From: Frateuria terrea
Lineage (GTDB): Bacteria; Pseudomonadota; Gammaproteobacteria; Xanthomonadales; Rhodanobacteraceae
Direction of reading: 5' to 3'
NCBI RefSeq assembly: GCF_900115705.1
Contig: NZ_FOXL01000004.1
Coordinates: forward strand, 1 to 64,000
DNA length: 64,000 bases
The notes beneath the pieces were generated by a model. The model worked only from the letters and a program-made list of their open reading frames with translations, did not search any database and had not been told where the DNA came from. Positions 1 through 11,634 of this stretch are shown piece by piece. Made by a program: the position numbers and the translations under genes. How positions within the stretch are numbered: the first letter of the stretch is position 1; every line of letters starts with the position of its first letter.

Positions 1-217
1 CGACCCGAAGCGCAAACAGCGGAAGGTCACGCACCCGGCGAACGGTCGTCTCATGGACCTGCCGGCATCGGTTGCCGCAATGCGCGCAATGCATCGTTTT
101 GGCGGACGGCTTCAGGTGGATCATCACCGTGCGGCTCTCGCCCTCCGGCCACACGACCCGCTCCACCCGGTATCCCTTCCAGCCACCCAGCGCCTCGATC
201 GTCTTCCGATCCAGCAT
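1..217 (-). CDS. ISL3-family transposase, N-terminal fragment (cut by window edge)
   Basis: Reading leftwards from an ATG at 217, the frame stays open to the edge. It encodes an N-terminus with a CxxC zinc-finger pair (MHCAHCGNRC), followed by a VHETTVRRVRDLPLF-like stretch. That pattern is typical of the DNA-binding N-terminus of ISL3 transposases. Only about 72 residues are inside the window, so it cannot be told whether the element is intact. A perfect 9-bp hairpin lies just upstream. The family call rests on the zinc-finger pattern and the following motif alone. Confidence 0.7.
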   Translation of the reverse strand, partial: MLDRKTIEALGGWKGYRVERVVWPEGESRTVMIHLKPSAKTMHCAHCGNRCRQVHETTVRRVRDLPLFALRV

Positions 218-226
218 GGAACGTCC

Positions 227-252
227 CTTAGACCTCTCTCGAAAGGTCTAAG
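227..252. repeat. perfect inverted repeat upstream of the transposase
   Basis: CTTAGACCT (227-235) is exactly complementary to AGGTCTAAG (244-252), with an 8-nt loop. It lies 10 bp upstream of the transposase start codon, so it would fold in the 5' leader of that transcript or mark the end of the element. The exact terminal inverted repeat of the insertion sequence could not be fixed because the other end is outside the window. Confidence 0.6.
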
Positions 253-347
253 TTATCGATGCTAGGGAAAACGCTCCACGGAAACCTGCGAAGAACCTTT
301 TTATTGTGCCTGGCAGGTGCGGCGGCGAGCTTCGGCCCGCCCGGCAT

Positions 348-1346
<999 letters not shown>

Positions 1347-1512
1347 TTATTCGCCCGGCTCCCTGCGGCGTTACGTCGCCGGCCACCGGGGCGGTGCTGG
1401 AACCCGCCAAGGATGGGGAAGGGCGGACGGCGATTCAAGGTTCCTCGCGATGGCTTTCCCACTCCGCTGACGCGCTTGCGCCGGCCCAACCCCCACAGGA
1501 TCGTCTACTGCC

Positions 1513-2577
1513 ATGCGTATCGGTATTCCCTCCGAAACCAAGACCCTCGAGGGTCGCGTTGCCCTCGTCCCCGCCGCCGCCGCCGACCTGGTCCGCCGCG
1601 GCCACGAGGTGTTCATCCAGGCCGGCGCGGGCGAGAAGAGCGGCTTCTCCGACGCCGACTACACCAGTGAAGGCATCAAGGTCGTTCCCGATGCGGCGGC
1701 GCTGTACGAGAAGGGCGAATTGATCGTCAAGGTCAAGGAGCCGATCGCCGGCGACCTGGCGCTGCTGAAGAAGCACCACCTGTTGTTCTGCTACCTGCAC
1801 CTGGCCGCCGAGCCGGAGCTCACCAAGCGCCTGCTGGAGATCGGCCTCACCGGCGTGGCGTTCGAGTCGGTGGAAGAGAACGGCGGCCTGCCGCTGCTGC
1901 TGCCGATGTCGGTGATCGCCGGCCGCATCGCCACGCAGATTGGTACGACCCTGCTCCATCGCCCGCAGGGCGGCAAGGGCAAGCTGCTCGGTGGCATGGC
2001 CTCCACGCCGCGCGGCAAGGTGGTGGTGCTGGGCGCCGGCGCCGCCGGTGGCAACGCTGCCGCGCTGGCCGCAGCCGCTGGGGCCAACGTGGTGGTGTTC
2101 GACAAGCGCCAGGATCGCCTCGCCGAAATGATGGCAATGGGCCCGAACGTCACCGCGCTGTATGCCTACGAGTCGTCGGTGGCGAAGGAAGTGCGCGATG
2201 CGGACCTGGTCGTCGGCGCCGTGCTGATCCCCAGCGCCAAGGCCCCGCGCGTGGTTACCGAGGACATGGTCAAGACCATGGAGAAGGGCTCGGTGCTGGT
2301 CGACATCTCGATCGACCAGGGCGGCTGCTTCGAGACCTCGCGCCCGACCACCTGGAAGGAGCCGACCTACGACGTGCACGGCGTGACCCACTTCTGCGTG
2401 ACCAACATGCCGGGCGCCGTGCCGCAGACCTCGTCGGTGGCGATCTCGGCGGCGATCCTGCCGTACGTGCAGCGCCTGGCCGCCGGCAACCAGTGGCGCG
2501 ACCACGCACCGCTGGCTGGCGGCATCAACGTCGACGGTGGCAAGCTGGTGCACCCGGCGCTGCAGGGCGTGGTTTGA
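1513..2577 (+). CDS. ald: alanine dehydrogenase
   Basis: The 354-residue product catalyses NAD-dependent interconversion of L-alanine and pyruvate plus ammonia. The N-terminus ([18 protein letters not shown]) is the family signature of the AlaDh/PNT fold; the Rossmann motif GAGAAGGNAA is near residue 175 and the conserved [12 protein letters not shown] stretch is near the C-terminus. Length is usual for the family. It occupies the slot between trxB and ftsK where enterobacteria carry the alanine/leucine-responsive regulator gene lrp. No regulator gene is seen beside it. Confidence 0.95.
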   Translation: MRIGIPSETKTLEGRVALVPAAAADLVRRGHEVFIQAGAGEKSGFSDADYTSEGIKVVPDAAALYEKGELIVKVKEPIAGDLALLKKHHLLFCYLHLAAEPELTKRLLEIGLTGVAFESVEENGGLPLLLPMSVIAGRIATQIGTTLLHRPQGGKGKLLGGMASTPRGKVVVLGAGAAGGNAAALAAAAGANVVVFDKRQDRLAEMMAMGPNVTALYAYESSVAKEVRDADLVVGAVLIPSAKAPRVVTEDMVKTMEKGSVLVDISIDQGGCFETSRPTTWKEPTYDVHGVTHFCVTNMPGAVPQTSSVAISAAILPYVQRLAAGNQWRDHAPLAGGINVDGGKLVHPALQGVV

Positions 2578-2673
2578 AGCCTAAGCGGTAAATTCGGAAC
2601 ACCCGTTCGGGAGAGGGCGTTCCGTTAGGTGGTCAGGGTTTCAGGCGGAGCGTGATCTCGCGCTCCGCCCGGA

Positions 2674-2711
2674 CCCTCGCCCCAGCCCTTCTCCCCGGTC
2701 GGAGAGGGAGC
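2674..2711 (+). repeat. REP-like GC-rich repeat, copy 1
   Basis: A palindromic-looking element beginning CCCTCGCCCCAGCCC and ending GGAGAGGGAGC, lying between ald and ftsK. A diverged copy in opposite orientation occurs at 5182-5219, so the two flank ftsK as an inverted pair. Such CCCTC...GAGGG elements are commonly dispersed in intergenic DNA of gammaproteobacteria. Confidence 0.5.
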
Positions 2712-2806
2712 TTTGGAAAGCTTGCGCCTTTCCAGAAAAATCAAGCTTCTACCCCCTCAGCGCCCTGTGTAGACTTGGGACGAAGTCTCGAGGGGAATCC
2801 ACTCCG

Positions 2807-5131
2807 GTGGCGCGAAGCGCAGCAAACGCAAAGAAAGCAATCGAATCGACCGGCCTGAGCGAAGAAGCCAAGCGCCGCCTGCGCGAAGTCGGCGCCCTGT
2901 TGCTGCTTCCGCTGGCGGTCTATCTGCTGGTCTGCCTGGCCAGCTACAACGACCAGGACCCCAGCTGGGGTCACGTCGGCACGGTCGAGCATGCACGCAA
3001 CTTTGGTGGTGCGGTCGGGGCCAACATCGCCAACCTGCTGCGCTACATTTTCGGCTGGGTCTCCTACTGCTTCCCGCTGCTGTTCCTGCTGCTGGGCGTG
3101 CAGGTGCTGCGCCAGCATGGCGAAGAAGCGGAGCATCCGTGGGAATCCTCGCTGCGGTTGATAGGTTTCGTGTTCTTCTTCGTCACGGCGCCGGCACTGC
3201 TGTATCTGAACTTCACCGAGCCGGTGCTGCCGCAGGGCGTGGGCGGCATCATCGGGCAGTGGGTCGGACACGGCCTGCTGCAGGCGTTCGGCGAGAAGGG
3301 TGCACCGCTGCTCCTGCTGGCGCTGTTCCTGATCGCGGTGACGCTGGCCACCGGCCTGTCCTGGTTCAAGGTGATGGACTGGACCGGACAGGGCACGTTG
3401 ATGGTGGTCGGCTGGCTGCGCGGCAAGCTCAAGCAGGCGCCGGAAGCGGCCAAGGCGCAGCAGGCCCGCGCCGAGCGCGAAGTCGTCAAGAAGGCCGAGG
3501 CGGTGAAGCAGGCCAGGCGCGAGCCAGTGCGCATCGAGACTCCGCCTGCGCCAGTGGCCAAGAGCGAGCGCGCGAAACTCGAGACGCAGATACCGCTGTT
3601 CGTCGGCGCCTCGCAACCCGGCGAATTGCCGCCGCTTTCGCTGCTGGACGAGGCACCGGAGCAAGGCCCGGGGTATTCGGAAGAAACGCTCGAAGTGCTC
3701 TCGCGCCAGGTCGAGCTCAAGCTCAAGGATTTCCGCATCGAGGCCAAGGTGGTCGGCGTCTACCCCGGCCCGGTGATCACCCGTTTCGAGCTCGAACCGG
3801 CCGCCGGCGTGCGCGGCTCGCAGGTTTCCAGCCTGGACAAGGACATCGCCCGCGGCCTGTCGGTGGTGAGCGTGCGCGTGGTCGACGTGATCCCGGGCAA
3901 GAACGTGATCGGCCTGGAGATCCCCAACGCCAGGAAGCAGATCGTGTATCTGTCCGAGATCCTGCGTTCGGATAGATACGACCAGATGAAGTCGCCGCTC
4001 GCGCTTGCCCTGGGCAAGGACATCGGCGGCAAGCCGGTGGTCACGGATCTGGCCAAGATGCCGCACCTGCTGGTGGCCGGTACCACCGGCTCGGGCAAAT
4101 CCGTCGCGGTCAACGCGATGGTGCTTTCGCTGCTCTACAAGGCGAGTCCGAAAGACGTCCGCATGATCATGATCGATCCGAAGATGCTGGAGCTCTCGGT
4201 GTACGAGGGCATTCCGCACCTGCTCGCGCCGGTCGTGACCGACATGAAGGAAGCGGCCAACGCGCTGCGCTGGTGCGTGGCCGAGATGGAGCGTCGCTAC
4301 AAGCTGATGGCCGCGGTGGGCGTGCGCAACCTGGGCGGCTTCAACAAGAAGGTCAAGGACGCCGAGGCGGCTGGGCAGCCCTTGCTCGACCCGCTGTTCC
4401 GCCCCAATCCGGAGATGCCCAACCTGGCGGCCGAGCCGCTCGAGCCGCTGCCCTACATCGTCATCATCATCGACGAATTCGCCGACATGATGATGATCGT
4501 CGGCAAGAAGGTGGAGGAGCTGATCGCCCGCCTGGCGCAGAAGGCTCGCGCCGCTGGCGTGCACCTGGTGCTGGCCACGCAGCGTCCGTCGGTGGACGTC
4601 ATTACCGGCCTGATCAAGGCCAACATCCCGACTCGCATCGCCTTCCAGGTGTCCAGCAAGATCGACTCGCGCACGATCCTCGATCAGTCCGGAGCAGAGG
4701 CGCTGCTCGGCCACGGCGACATGCTCTACCTGCCGCCGGGGACCGCCACCCCCGAACGCGTGCACGGCGCCTTCGTCGACGACCACGAGGTGCACGGCGT
4801 GGTCGCCTGGCTGAAGGCACAGGGCGCACCGCAATACATCGAGGGCGTGCTGGAGGAAGTGCAGGCCACCGCCGATGGCAAGTTCATCAATGACTCGGGC
4901 CTGCCGCAGGACGGCGAGGAAGGCGGCGATGCCGACGCGCAGCTCTACGACAAGGCCGTGGCCGTGGTCACGCAGACCCGCCGCGCCTCGATTTCCGGCG
5001 TGCAGCGCCACCTGCGCATCGGCTACAACCGGGCCGCGCGGCTGATCGAGCAGATGGAACAGGACGGCGTGGTCAGCGCACCGCAGCACAACGGCAACCG
5101 CGAGGTGCTCGCCCCGCCGCCGCCGAAGTAA
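2807..5131 (+). CDS. ftsK: DNA translocase FtsK
   Basis: The 774-residue septal DNA pump couples chromosome segregation and dimer resolution to cell division. The start is GTG with AGGGGA upstream. Residues about 25-190 hold four hydrophobic segments. A charged linker is followed by the RecA-like motor with Walker A ([12 protein letters not shown]), Walker B ([12 protein letters not shown]) and the [12 protein letters not shown] segment. The C-terminal winged-helix gamma domain ([17 protein letters not shown]) recognises KOPS sites. The linker is short relative to E. coli FtsK (about 1330 residues), as in many species. Confidence 0.96.
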   Translation: MARSAANAKKAIESTGLSEEAKRRLREVGALLLLPLAVYLLVCLASYNDQDPSWGHVGTVEHARNFGGAVGANIANLLRYIFGWVSYCFPLLFLLLGVQVLRQHGEEAEHPWESSLRLIGFVFFFVTAPALLYLNFTEPVLPQGVGGIIGQWVGHGLLQAFGEKGAPLLLLALFLIAVTLATGLSWFKVMDWTGQGTLMVVGWLRGKLKQAPEAAKAQQARAEREVVKKAEAVKQARREPVRIETPPAPVAKSERAKLETQIPLFVGASQPGELPPLSLLDEAPEQGPGYSEETLEVLSRQVELKLKDFRIEAKVVGVYPGPVITRFELEPAAGVRGSQVSSLDKDIARGLSVVSVRVVDVIPGKNVIGLEIPNARKQIVYLSEILRSDRYDQMKSPLALALGKDIGGKPVVTDLAKMPHLLVAGTTGSGKSVAVNAMVLSLLYKASPKDVRMIMIDPKMLELSVYEGIPHLLAPVVTDMKEAANALRWCVAEMERRYKLMAAVGVRNLGGFNKKVKDAEAAGQPLLDPLFRPNPEMPNLAAEPLEPLPYIVIIIDEFADMMMIVGKKVEELIARLAQKARAAGVHLVLATQRPSVDVITGLIKANIPTRIAFQVSSKIDSRTILDQSGAEALLGHGDMLYLPPGTATPERVHGAFVDDHEVHGVVAWLKAQGAPQYIEGVLEEVQATADGKFINDSGLPQDGEEGGDADAQLYDKAVAVVTQTRRASISGVQRHLRIGYNRAARLIEQMEQDGVVSAPQHNGNREVLAPPPPK

Positions 5132-5181
5132 TGTCGCGCCCATTTGGCCGGCTCGAAGCAAGTTCGGCGTGCCAGTGTCCC

Positions 5182-5219
5182 GCTCCCTCTTCCCGCCGGG
5201 GGAGGGCCGGGGCGAGGGG
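5182..5219 (-). repeat. REP-like GC-rich repeat, copy 2
   Basis: GCTCCCTCTTCCCGCC...GGGGCGAGGGG between ftsK and lolA is the reverse complement, with a few mismatches, of the element at 2674-2711. The self-complementary arms could form a stem-loop and may end or insulate transcripts. The rest of the 5132-5342 intergenic region shows no other clear signal. Confidence 0.5.
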
Positions 5220-5342
5220 CCACTCTTGCGGGAAATCCACTCACATGCGATCGCCATGTTCCCGCACCCATCATCAGCTTGAACCGCGATTAAGCCGCCG
5301 CTACCCAAACTTCCCCGCACGTTCTCGAGAAACAGGGCTTCC

Positions 5343-6005
5343 ATGAACCGCCTTGCCGTCACCTTCTTCGCCACGCTCGCGCTGTCCCTGGCAGGTCTGG
5401 CCAACGCCGCCGTGGGCCCCGCGCGCCAGCGCCTGGATGCCTTCGCCACCGGCCTGCATTCGCTCAAGGGCCGCTTCACCCAGACCCTGACCGACGCCAG
5501 CGGGCAGGGCGCCAAGAGCAGTTCGGGCACGCTCGCGCTGGAAGCACCGCGCGAATTCCGCTGGGACACGCTCGCGCCCTACAAGCAGACCATCGTCGCC
5601 GACGGCAGCCGCGTGTGGCTTTACGACCCGGAGCTGGAGCAGGTCACCGTGCGCGTGCAGAGCACCGAGGAAGCGCACAGCCCGCTGACCGTGATCACCG
5701 ACCTCAAGCAGCTCGACCGCGACTTCAAGGTCACCGAGCAGGGCGAGCGTGACGGCCTGAGCTGGCTGCGCCTGACCTCGAAGGCCAGGGACCCGCAGTT
5801 CGGCTACGCGGACCTCGGTTTCGACGCCAGCGGTCTGAAGCGGATGGTGTTCCAGGACCAGCTTGGCGCCATCACCGACATCCGTTTCGCCGACTGGCAG
5901 CGCAACGTCGAGCTGCCGGCAACGACCTTCAACTTCACGCCCCCGCCGGGCGCCGACGTGATCGGCGACCTGCCGGTGATGACTACCCATCCGCTGAAGG
6001 ATTGA
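5343..6005 (+). CDS. lolA: outer-membrane lipoprotein carrier protein LolA
   Basis: This 220-residue periplasmic chaperone receives lipoproteins from LolCDE and passes them to LolB. A signal peptide is clear (hydrophobic core FFATLALSLAGL, cleavage after ANA). The mature part has LolA hallmarks: LKGRFTQTL near the N-terminus, PREFRWDTLAPYKQTIVADG, and VWLYDPELEQVTV. It follows ftsK and precedes rarA, the conserved order in gammaproteobacteria. Confidence 0.95.
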   Translation: MNRLAVTFFATLALSLAGLANAAVGPARQRLDAFATGLHSLKGRFTQTLTDASGQGAKSSSGTLALEAPREFRWDTLAPYKQTIVADGSRVWLYDPELEQVTVRVQSTEEAHSPLTVITDLKQLDRDFKVTEQGERDGLSWLRLTSKARDPQFGYADLGFDASGLKRMVFQDQLGAITDIRFADWQRNVELPATTFNFTPPPGADVIGDLPVMTTHPLKD

Positions 6006-6012
6006 TCCGGGC

Positions 6013-6699
6013 ATGCCCGTGCTGCGCCAGCTGCCGCGCTGGGCGTGGGTGGGCGGGGCCGCGCTCGCCTTTATTGCCGGCCTGGTCAACGCGGCGGGCT
6101 ACATGGGTTTTCGCCATCAGTCGATCAGCAACCTGACCGGCTCGACGACGTTGCTCGGCATCTCGCTGGGCACCGGAGATGGCGGAGAAGCCTTGCATTG
6201 GGCCTTGTCGCTGCTGGCTTTCGTCGTCGGTGCGACGGCCAGCGGCGCGATCGTGCAGAAAGGCACGCTCAAGCTCGGCCGGCCTTATGGCGTGGCGCTG
6301 CTGATCGAGTCTGTGCTGCTTTTCCTTGCCGTACCGTTGCTGGGTCGCCAGTGCGCTGCCGGTCTTTGGCTGGCGTCGATGGCCTGCGGCCTGCAGAACG
6401 GCATGGTCAGCACCTACAGCGGCATGGTCTTTCGCACCACCCACGTCTCGGGCATGTTCACTGACCTTGGCATCTACCTGGGTCATCGCCTGCGTGGGCT
6501 CGAGGTGGATGCGCTGCGCGTGCGTGTCTGCCTGCTGGTGATCGGCAGCTTCATGCTCGGTGGCGTCGTCGGCGCCATCCTCTATGGCTTCCTGCGCGAG
6601 CGCAGCCTGCTGATCCCGGCCGTGCTGACCGGGTTGTGCGGGTTTGGGTACGGCCTCTACCGCCAGCTCAAGGGCGAGGCGGCCGCGAATAGCTCCTGA
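6013..6699 (+). CDS. DUF1275 (YoaK-type) membrane protein
   Basis: A 228-residue protein with about six hydrophobic segments and the family signatures GLVNAAGYMGF, ISNLTGSTTLLG and GLQNGMVSTYSGMVFRTTHVSGMFTDLG. DUF1275 proteins are inner-membrane proteins of uncertain function, sometimes suggested to be transporters. It starts 8 bp after lolA and is probably cotranscribed with it; it is an insertion relative to the enterobacterial lolA-rarA order. Confidence 0.85.
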   Translation: MPVLRQLPRWAWVGGAALAFIAGLVNAAGYMGFRHQSISNLTGSTTLLGISLGTGDGGEALHWALSLLAFVVGATASGAIVQKGTLKLGRPYGVALLIESVLLFLAVPLLGRQCAAGLWLASMACGLQNGMVSTYSGMVFRTTHVSGMFTDLGIYLGHRLRGLEVDALRVRVCLLVIGSFMLGGVVGAILYGFLRERSLLIPAVLTGLCGFGYGLYRQLKGEAAANSS

Positions 6700-6874
6700 C
6701 ATCTTGTTCCGGTCCGCACTCGGCCAACCGGGGGGGGCGATGGCTGGAGCCGCGCTGGTGCAGGGTCGCTGGCCTCTCCACCGTTCGTCCAAGCAAGGGT
6801 GATGAACCCCGGATCGCCCAACGATGTTCTCGGGCGCCGCTGCAGCGGCGATGGCGAGTCTCTATCATGCCCCG

Positions 6875-8209
6875 ATGGCATCGCCTTCATCACCGGGCCT
6901 GTTCCCCGATCCCGACTCCGACGCGCTGAAGCCGCTGGCCGAGCGCATGCGCCCGCGCAGTTTCGACGAGATCGTCGGCCAGCCGCGGCTGACCGCCGCC
7001 GGATCGCCGCTGCGCCGCGCACTGGAAGCGGGCAAGGTGCACTCGATGGTGCTGTGGGGGCCGCCCGGTTGCGGCAAGACTACGCTGGCGCTGCTGGTGG
7101 CCCGCTACGCCGATGCGGATTTCCGCGCCATCTCGGCGGTGCTCTCCGGCCTGCCGGACGTGCGCAAGGCGCTGGCCGAGGCCGAGGCCAACTTCGCCAG
7201 CGGCCGGCGCACCGTGCTGTTCGTGGACGAGGTGCATCGCTTCAACAAGGCCCAGCAGGATGCCTTCCTGCCGCACATCGAGCGAGGCGTGATCGTCTTC
7301 GTCGGCGCCACCACCGAGAATCCGTCGTTCGAGCTGAACTCCGCTTTGCTCTCGCGGTGCCGCGTACACGTTCTGGAGGCGGTGTCGGCCGATGCCATCG
7401 TCGCCGCACTGGAGCGCGCGCTGGCGGACGACGTGCGCGGCCTGGGCCGGCTGCAGCTCGATGTCGCGTCCGAATCGTTGAAGCTGATCGCCCAGGCCGC
7501 CGACGGCGACGTGCGCCGCGGGCTCACGCTGCTGGAAATTGCCGCCGAACTTGCCGTCGACGGCCACATCGACGAGACCACGCTGACGCAGGTGCTGGCC
7601 GACCGCACGCGCCGCTTCGACAAGGGCGGCGAGCAGTTCTACGACCAGATCTCGGCGCTGCACAAATCGGTGCGCTCATCCGACCCGGATGCCGCGGTGT
7701 ACTGGCTTTGCCGCATGCTCGACGGCGGCTGCGATCCGCTGTACCTCGCCCGTCGCATGACGCGCATGGCGGTCGAGGACGTCGGCCTGGCCGAACCCCG
7801 CGCCTGGCGCATGGCGCTGGACGCGTGGGACACCTACGAGCGCCTGGGCAGCCCGGAGGGTGAACTGGGCCTGGCGCAACTGGCCATCTGGCTCGCCATC
7901 GCACCGAAGAGCAACGCCGCCTACGTGGCCTGCAACAAGGCACGCGCCGCCGTGCGCGAGACCGGCACGCTCGAGGTGCCGATGCACCTGCGCAATGCGC
8001 CTACCAAGCTGATGAAAGGGCTGGGCTACGGCAAGGGATACCAGTACGACCACGACGCCAGGGGGGGCATCGCCCTCGACCAGCAATGCCTGCCCGACGC
8101 CCTCGACGGCACGGTGTTCTACGAGCCGGTGGACCGCGGGCTGGAGCAGAAGCTGCGCGAAAAGCTGCTCGCCCTGCGCGAATCCCGCCGCCAGGCGCGC
8201 GAAAGGTAG
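6875..8209 (+). CDS. rarA: replication-associated recombination protein A (AAA+ ATPase)
   Basis: A 444-residue clamp-loader-like ATPase acting at stalled forks. It contains Walker A (GPPGCGKTTLA), Walker B (LFVDEVHRFNKAQQD), sensor GATTENPSFELNSALLSRC, and the C-terminal MgsA/RarA tetramerisation region (SDPDAAVYWLCRMLDGG). Length matches E. coli RarA (447). In-frame ATGs at 6824 and 6851 are possible, but 6875 fits the family N-terminus best. Confidence 0.93.
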   Translation: MASPSSPGLFPDPDSDALKPLAERMRPRSFDEIVGQPRLTAAGSPLRRALEAGKVHSMVLWGPPGCGKTTLALLVARYADADFRAISAVLSGLPDVRKALAEAEANFASGRRTVLFVDEVHRFNKAQQDAFLPHIERGVIVFVGATTENPSFELNSALLSRCRVHVLEAVSADAIVAALERALADDVRGLGRLQLDVASESLKLIAQAADGDVRRGLTLLEIAAELAVDGHIDETTLTQVLADRTRRFDKGGEQFYDQISALHKSVRSSDPDAAVYWLCRMLDGGCDPLYLARRMTRMAVEDVGLAEPRAWRMALDAWDTYERLGSPEGELGLAQLAIWLAIAPKSNAAYVACNKARAAVRETGTLEVPMHLRNAPTKLMKGLGYGKGYQYDHDARGGIALDQQCLPDALDGTVFYEPVDRGLEQKLREKLLALRESRRQARER

Positions 8210-8308
8210 CCCTCTCTTCCCTCGGCCACGCCCGGCGAGGGGATGGCCCTTGCCCGACGCACTGCAACACCCCTAGATTCGGCGCTGGCAACCGGGGAGG
8301 GGAGCACC

Positions 8309-8887
8309 ATGCGTATCCTGATCGCCGCACTCATCGGCGGCATCGTGATGTTCATCTGGGGCGCCATCGCGCACATGGCGCTGGGCCTGGGCAATCCGGG
8401 CATCCACCCGCCGGCGCACGAGGACGCGGTGCTGTCCAGCCTGCACGAGGGCCTGGGCAATGAACCGGGCGTCTACATCCTGCCCTGGCTCGGCCCCGAT
8501 GCCATGCACGACCAGGCGGCGGTCAAGGCCTACGGTGCCAAGGCCAGCACCGCGCCGTATGCCTGGGTGGTCTACCTGCCGCAAGGGGAGGACATGACCC
8601 GCATGGGCCGGCCGCTGGTGATGCAGTGGGTATCCGACACGCTGGCGGCGCTCGTGCTTGCCGCTCTCATGAGCCTGCCCGGACTGGGGCTTGGCCGCCG
8701 GCTCGCCCTGGCCGGCGCGGCTGCCATCTTCGCCTGGCTCAGCACCATGGTGCCGTACTGGAACTGGTACCGCTTTCCAGCCAGCTTCACCGTGGCGGCG
8801 CTGGCCGAGCAGGTGATCGGCTGGCTGCTCGCTGGCGCGGCTATGGCCTGGTGGATCGGTCGCCTGGAGCGCAGGTCCGCGCTCTGA
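8309..8887 (+). CDS. small integral membrane protein, function unknown
   Basis: A 192-residue protein starting at an ATG with a strong GGGGAGGGGAG ribosome-binding site. An N-terminal membrane segment (ILIAALIGGIVMFIWGAIAHMAL) is followed by a soluble stretch of about 80 residues and then three closely spaced hydrophobic helices to the C-terminus. No catalytic motif is visible. It sits between rarA and serS in the same direction. I do not assign a function. Confidence 0.8.
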   Translation: MRILIAALIGGIVMFIWGAIAHMALGLGNPGIHPPAHEDAVLSSLHEGLGNEPGVYILPWLGPDAMHDQAAVKAYGAKASTAPYAWVVYLPQGEDMTRMGRPLVMQWVSDTLAALVLAALMSLPGLGLGRRLALAGAAAIFAWLSTMVPYWNWYRFPASFTVAALAEQVIGWLLAGAAMAWWIGRLERRSAL

Positions 8888-8972
8888 CAAGCGTCTCGTG
8901 GCGTCGCCACCATGCCCCGAAATGGGGCGGCGCGGCATTCGCGTTGCTAGCGTGTGCCCCCGACAGCGATAA

Positions 8973-10286
<1,314 letters not shown>

Positions 10287-10303
10287 GCAGGGCGCACAAC
10301 AAT

Positions 10304-10393
10304 GGAGAGATGGCCGAGCGGTTTAAGGCACCGGTCTTGAAAACCGGCGAAGGGTCAAACCTTCCGTGGGTTCGAATCCCACTCTCTCCGCCA
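10304..10393 (+). tRNA. tRNA-Ser (anticodon UGA)
   Basis: The 90-nt sequence folds as a type II tRNA: acceptor GGAGAGA/TCTCTCC with discriminator G and encoded CCA; anticodon stem CCGGT/ACCGG with loop CTTGAAA giving anticodon TGA; a long variable arm (CGAAGGGTCAAACCTTCCG); and a T-arm GTGGGTTCGAATCCCAC. tRNA-Ser genes are common integration sites, and the stress island begins immediately after it. Confidence 0.97.
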
Positions 10394-10406
10394 TAAAGAA
10401 AGCTGG

Positions 10407-10429
10407 GCCCCTGATTTCAGGGGCTTTTT
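10407..10429 (+). terminator. rho-independent terminator of the serS/tRNA-Ser unit
   Basis: GCCCCTG (10407-10413) pairs with CAGGGGC (10418-10424) around ATTT and is followed by TTTTTG. Located 13 bp after the tRNA, it would end the housekeeping transcript before the island. Confidence 0.9.
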
Positions 10430-10528
10430 GTTGCACGTTCGTCCAGACCCACGCTCTGCCCCATACCTCGGCTGTCAGCGTCAGATCGCTCGCAGGAGCA
10501 AGCAAGACCCACAGGGAGAAAACACCTC

Positions 10529-10542
10529 TTGACCTTGGTCAA
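10529..10542 (+). promoter_or_regulatory. FNR-type box upstream of L,D-transpeptidase
   Basis: TTGACCTTGGTCAA, an exact TTGAY-N4-RTCAA match. A CACGAT hexamer begins 21 nt downstream (10564). Transcription predicted from this geometry would start near 10576, inside the annotated gene, arguing for a later start codon. Confidence 0.7.
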
Positions 10543-10560
10543 CGGGGAGACGGCCCCGTC

Positions 10561-11595
10561 ATGCACGATGACACCGGGTCACACGCGAGATCGCTCGTGG
10601 ACTGTGTCGATAGCACCGCAGCCGGGCTTGGGCCGCGCCATGTGCCTGCTCGCCATGGCTTGCTGCTGGCGCTCGTGAGCCTGCTCGCGCTTGCGGGCCG
10701 ATCCGCCGCAGGCGTGCCCGGGGACAAATCGTTCTGGCGGCCCGAGCTCGCGCCGAGCGGTCCCATGGTGATGCTGGTCAGCCTCGACGAGCAGCGCATC
10801 TATGTCTACCGCAATGGGGTCGCCATCGGCGCCAGCCGCATCAGTACCGGCCGTCGTGGGCACGAAACACCCACGGGCGTTTACACGATCCTCCAAAAGG
10901 AGCGCGAGCACCGTTCCAATCTCTACGACAACGCCTCCATGCCGTTCATGCAGCGGCTGACCTGGGATGGGCTTGCGCTGCATGCAGGCGTGCTTCCAGG
11001 CCATCCAGCGTCGCACGGTTGTATCCGCTTGCCGCCGGCGTTTGCCGAGCGGCTGTTCGTGATCAGCCCCCGTGGGACCGTGGTGGTGGTTGCCGACCAG
11101 CGCGTCGCACCCCCGCAGATCAACCACCCGGCGGCGATCGCACCGCTCGGGTTGGAGGGCACCGGCCTGGCAAACGACGGGCGGGTGCCCTGGCCGGCGG
11201 ATGATGGTGGGCCGTTGAGCGTGGTGGCGAGCATCCATGATCGCGCTCTGTATGTCCTCCAGTCGGGACGGCTTGTCGCGAGCAGCCCAATAAGCGTGCC
11301 TGCGGGTTTTACTACCGGCGGCATGCTGCTGTACGTGCGACGCGCCGGGCCCCAGGGGGCGCCGGAGGAGGGCGGCGGGCTCTGGTCGGCTTACCGGATT
11401 CTCGGCAAGGGGCCGGCGCCTGCACCGCGCGAGCTGGCCCGTGCGCTCAAGGTGCCGGACGCGTTCGGTGCACAGCTTCGCCAGCGCATCAGCGTAGGCA
11501 CTACTGTGCTGGTCACCGACCTCCCCGCACGGGGTGGTCAGCCGGTACCTTACGGCACCCTGCTCGAGGCATTGGAAACGCCCGCGGCGCGCTAG
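10561..11595 (+). CDS. L,D-transpeptidase (YkuD domain)
   Basis: An exported peptidoglycan-modifying enzyme of up to 344 residues. A signal peptide (LLLALVSLLALAG) is followed by a YkuD domain with the catalytic HPASHGCIRL motif (His, then Ser-His-Gly-Cys). YkuD enzymes make 3-3 crosslinks or attach envelope proteins to peptidoglycan. The region after the domain resembles a second, degenerate repeat (LSVVASIHDRALYVLQSGRL) without the catalytic Cys. The ATG at 10561 gives a long pre-signal extension; GTG at 10597 or 10642 would give a normal signal peptide and agree better with the FNR-type promoter. Confidence 0.88.
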   Translation: MHDDTGSHARSLVDCVDSTAAGLGPRHVPARHGLLLALVSLLALAGRSAAGVPGDKSFWRPELAPSGPMVMLVSLDEQRIYVYRNGVAIGASRISTGRRGHETPTGVYTILQKEREHRSNLYDNASMPFMQRLTWDGLALHAGVLPGHPASHGCIRLPPAFAERLFVISPRGTVVVVADQRVAPPQINHPAAIAPLGLEGTGLANDGRVPWPADDGGPLSVVASIHDRALYVLQSGRLVASSPISVPAGFTTGGMLLYVRRAGPQGAPEEGGGLWSAYRILGKGPAPAPRELARALKVPDAFGAQLRQRISVGTTVLVTDLPARGGQPVPYGTLLEALETPAAR

Positions 11596-11634
11596 CGATT
11601 AATTAAGGGCACGTGGGGCACTCTTGGGCGTGTT

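Noticed and set aside
2741-5569. A 942-codon open frame on the minus strand across ftsK
   Set aside because: It is antisense to the well-supported ftsK gene, has low-complexity His/Arg/Gln-rich composition and no recognisable domain; GC-rich codon bias creates such shadow frames.
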